A stretch of 15,502 nt of DNA, taken from assembly GCA_002420005.1 (NCBI GenBank), contig DIHE01000128.1:3693-19194 (forward strand). Direction: 5' to 3'. Shown piece by piece: positions 14,349 to 15,502 of this stretch. Source of the stretch: Holophagales bacterium UBA5704. GTDB lineage: Bacteria; Acidobacteriota; Thermoanaerobaculia; Multivoradales; UBA5704. Every line of letters begins with the position of its first letter. The stretch's first letter is position 1. Made by a program: the position numbers and the translations under genes. The notes under the pieces are model-generated. The model saw nothing but the letters and a program-made list of their open reading frames with translations. It made no database searches and was not told the DNA's origin.

Positions 14349-15446
14349 GTGTCCTCCCCCATCGATCCGCACGCCGAGCTGAGCGCCTACACCCGCAATG
14401 CCTTCGACGCCGCGGCGCTGGCCGCCGGCCTCACCCTCCCTTTGCCCGACGAGCCCTTCGTCCCCTTCTGGGAGGACCGCGTGGCCGAAGCGCGGGAGCG
14501 GGGCGCCTTTGCGGTGCTCCGCGAGCACATGCCACAGCTCCGCTTCCCGATCCGCGCCGGCTGGAGCGACGACGAAGGCTATCAGGCCGCGACCCGCCGG
14601 GGCGTCCCCGCGGACGAAATCGCCGCGGCGACCGGCCTGGAGCTCGACCGGCCCGACGCGGTGGAGCTGGCGCTCCATGCGAGCCCGGCCGGCCGCATTC
14701 CCCTGATCATCGTCCGCCGCCGTCCGGAATTCGTCGCCCTGGTCTGCGCGCTCACCCACCGCAACGAGCCGAAGCCGGTGCCGGATGCGCAGGGGGCCAT
14801 CATGATCGCGGGCTACAACAACTGGACCCGCGTCCGCGGCCTGCGCCGCCGCGGCGAGGAGCTGCGCAAGGAGCTTTACCAGGATCGTTTCATCCTGCTG
14901 AGCGACGGCCCGTACAGCGCCGTCCCCGCCGCCGCCCTGGGGCTCGCGGACGACGCCTGGCGGGAGCGATCGCTCGTTCTGCGGCGCGACCATGAATGCG
15001 CCCACTATCTGACCCGCCGGATCTTCGGCTCGATGCGCAACAACCTGCACGACGAGCTGATCGCCGACTACGCCGGCATCACCGCCGCGGCCGGCCGATA
15101 CCGGGCGGCCTGGTTCCTGCGCTTTCTGGGTCTGGAAGATTTCCCCGTCCGGCGTCCCGGCGGACGCCTCGACCTCTACCGCGGCGATCCCCCGCTTGCC
15201 GACGCGGCCTTCGAGCAGCTCCAGGCCCTCGTCCACCGGGTGGCGCACACCGTCGAGCGGTTCGATGCGGATCGTCCCGACCACCCCCGCGAAAGAGCCC
15301 TCACCCTTCTCGCCCTCGCCGTCCTCGGGCTGGACGCCCTGGCCGCTCCGGACGGCGAGGAGCGCCTCCGGCGGACGGTCGCCGAGCTGCGCGGCAAAGT
15401 GGGGTGGCGGGAGCTGCCGGCGGCCGGCCCCGCATCAGCGGTGTAG
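14349..15446 (+). CDS. Unrecognised 365-residue protein with HECAH zincin-like motif
   Basis: I do not recognise this family with certainty. The product is soluble, without signal peptide or membrane helix. The striking segment is RRDHECAHYLTRRIFGS, with His215-Glu216-x-x-His219 matching the zinc protease HExxH signature. DELIADYAGI follows, with Glu236 17 residues after His219, a plausible third zinc ligand as in gluzincin-like folds. A second conserved-looking stretch is AIMIAGYNNWTRVRGL (about 150-165). The protein could be a cytoplasmic metallopeptidase or a zincin-fold protein of other function. The start is GTG at 14349. No clear Shine-Dalgarno is visible, and the next in-frame ATG would be at codon 61, too late to keep the N-terminal region. 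It is divergent from the LAB_N gene. Confidence 0.7.
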   Translation: MSSPIDPHAELSAYTRNAFDAAALAAGLTLPLPDEPFVPFWEDRVAEARERGAFAVLREHMPQLRFPIRAGWSDDEGYQAATRRGVPADEIAAATGLELDRPDAVELALHASPAGRIPLIIVRRRPEFVALVCALTHRNEPKPVPDAQGAIMIAGYNNWTRVRGLRRRGEELRKELYQDRFILLSDGPYSAVPAAALGLADDAWRERSLVLRRDHECAHYLTRRIFGSMRNNLHDELIADYAGITAAAGRYRAAWFLRFLGLEDFPVRRPGGRLDLYRGDPPLADAAFEQLQALVHRVAHTVERFDADRPDHPRERALTLLALAVLGLDALAAPDGEERLRRTVAELRGKVGWRELPAAGPASAV

Positions 15447-15502
15447 CCGGCGAGACTCCAGCGCCGTCAAGAGATCCGCCGCCGGCCGAACGCGCGCACC
15501 AC
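15435..15502 (-). CDS. Possible C-terminal end of a convergent gene (cut by window edge)
   Basis: On the reverse strand one frame is open from the window edge to a TGA at 15437-15435, ending VRPAADLLTALESRRLHR. The helix-like composition resembles a protein C-terminus, and the other two reverse frames look poorer. It would overlap the end of the zincin-like gene by 12 bp. With about 22 codons visible this is only a suggestion. Confidence 0.3.
   Translation of the reverse strand, partial: GARVRPAADLLTALESRRLHR

Overview
The window is GC-rich bacterial chromosomal DNA with densely packed genes, 4-bp start/stop overlaps and several GTG or TTG starts. An M1-peptidase-like secreted protein, a PknB-type kinase, a zinc-ribbon/cyclase/AAA/TPR protein and an NHLM-type secretion adaptor point to a Gram-negative phylum such as Acidobacteriota (Thermoanaerobaculia- or Holophagae-like), with Myxococcota as an alternative. 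This is inference from family habits; no phylogeny could be run.

Left end (1-1093): the first 49 codons of rpsL (ribosomal protein S12) run leftward off the window. A good sigma70-like promoter lies at 339-367, leaving a leader of about 180 nt that contains a perfect 7-bp hairpin. Next to it is an array of nineteen 21-bp units without any indel (611-1009). It fills most of the gap before the next gene and I see no convincing coding role for it.

Plus-strand pair (1094-5619): a secreted M1-aminopeptidase-like protein whose HExxH zinc site reads RESAR, so it is probably a pseudo-peptidase. It overlaps by 4 bp a transmembrane Ser/Thr protein kinase whose C-terminal, probably extracytoplasmic, part looks like a TonB C-terminal domain. 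The two are translationally linked, and the secreted protein and the kinase's outer domain would sit in the same compartment. I consider this pair the best candidate for an undescribed system.

Minus-strand run (14319 down to 5635): seven closely spaced genes read as one probable operon. In order they are a small LAB_N membrane protein, a TolC-like outer-membrane channel, an NHLM-type HlyD adaptor, a cyclic-nucleotide-binding-fold protein, an EamA/DMT transporter, a zinc-ribbon/class III cyclase/AAA/TPR protein, and thymidine kinase. TolC plus HlyD form two thirds of a type I-like export system, but no ABC transporter, C39 peptidase or peptide precursor is visible. A cyclase and a cNMP-fold protein in one operon suggest nucleotide signalling, but the cNMP-fold protein lacks the usual phosphate-binding arginine and the cyclase has an atypical purine-specifying pair.

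Right end (14349-15502): a divergent gene for an unrecognised 365-residue protein with a HECAH zincin motif and a downstream DELIAD segment, then possibly the last codons of a convergent gene entering from the right.
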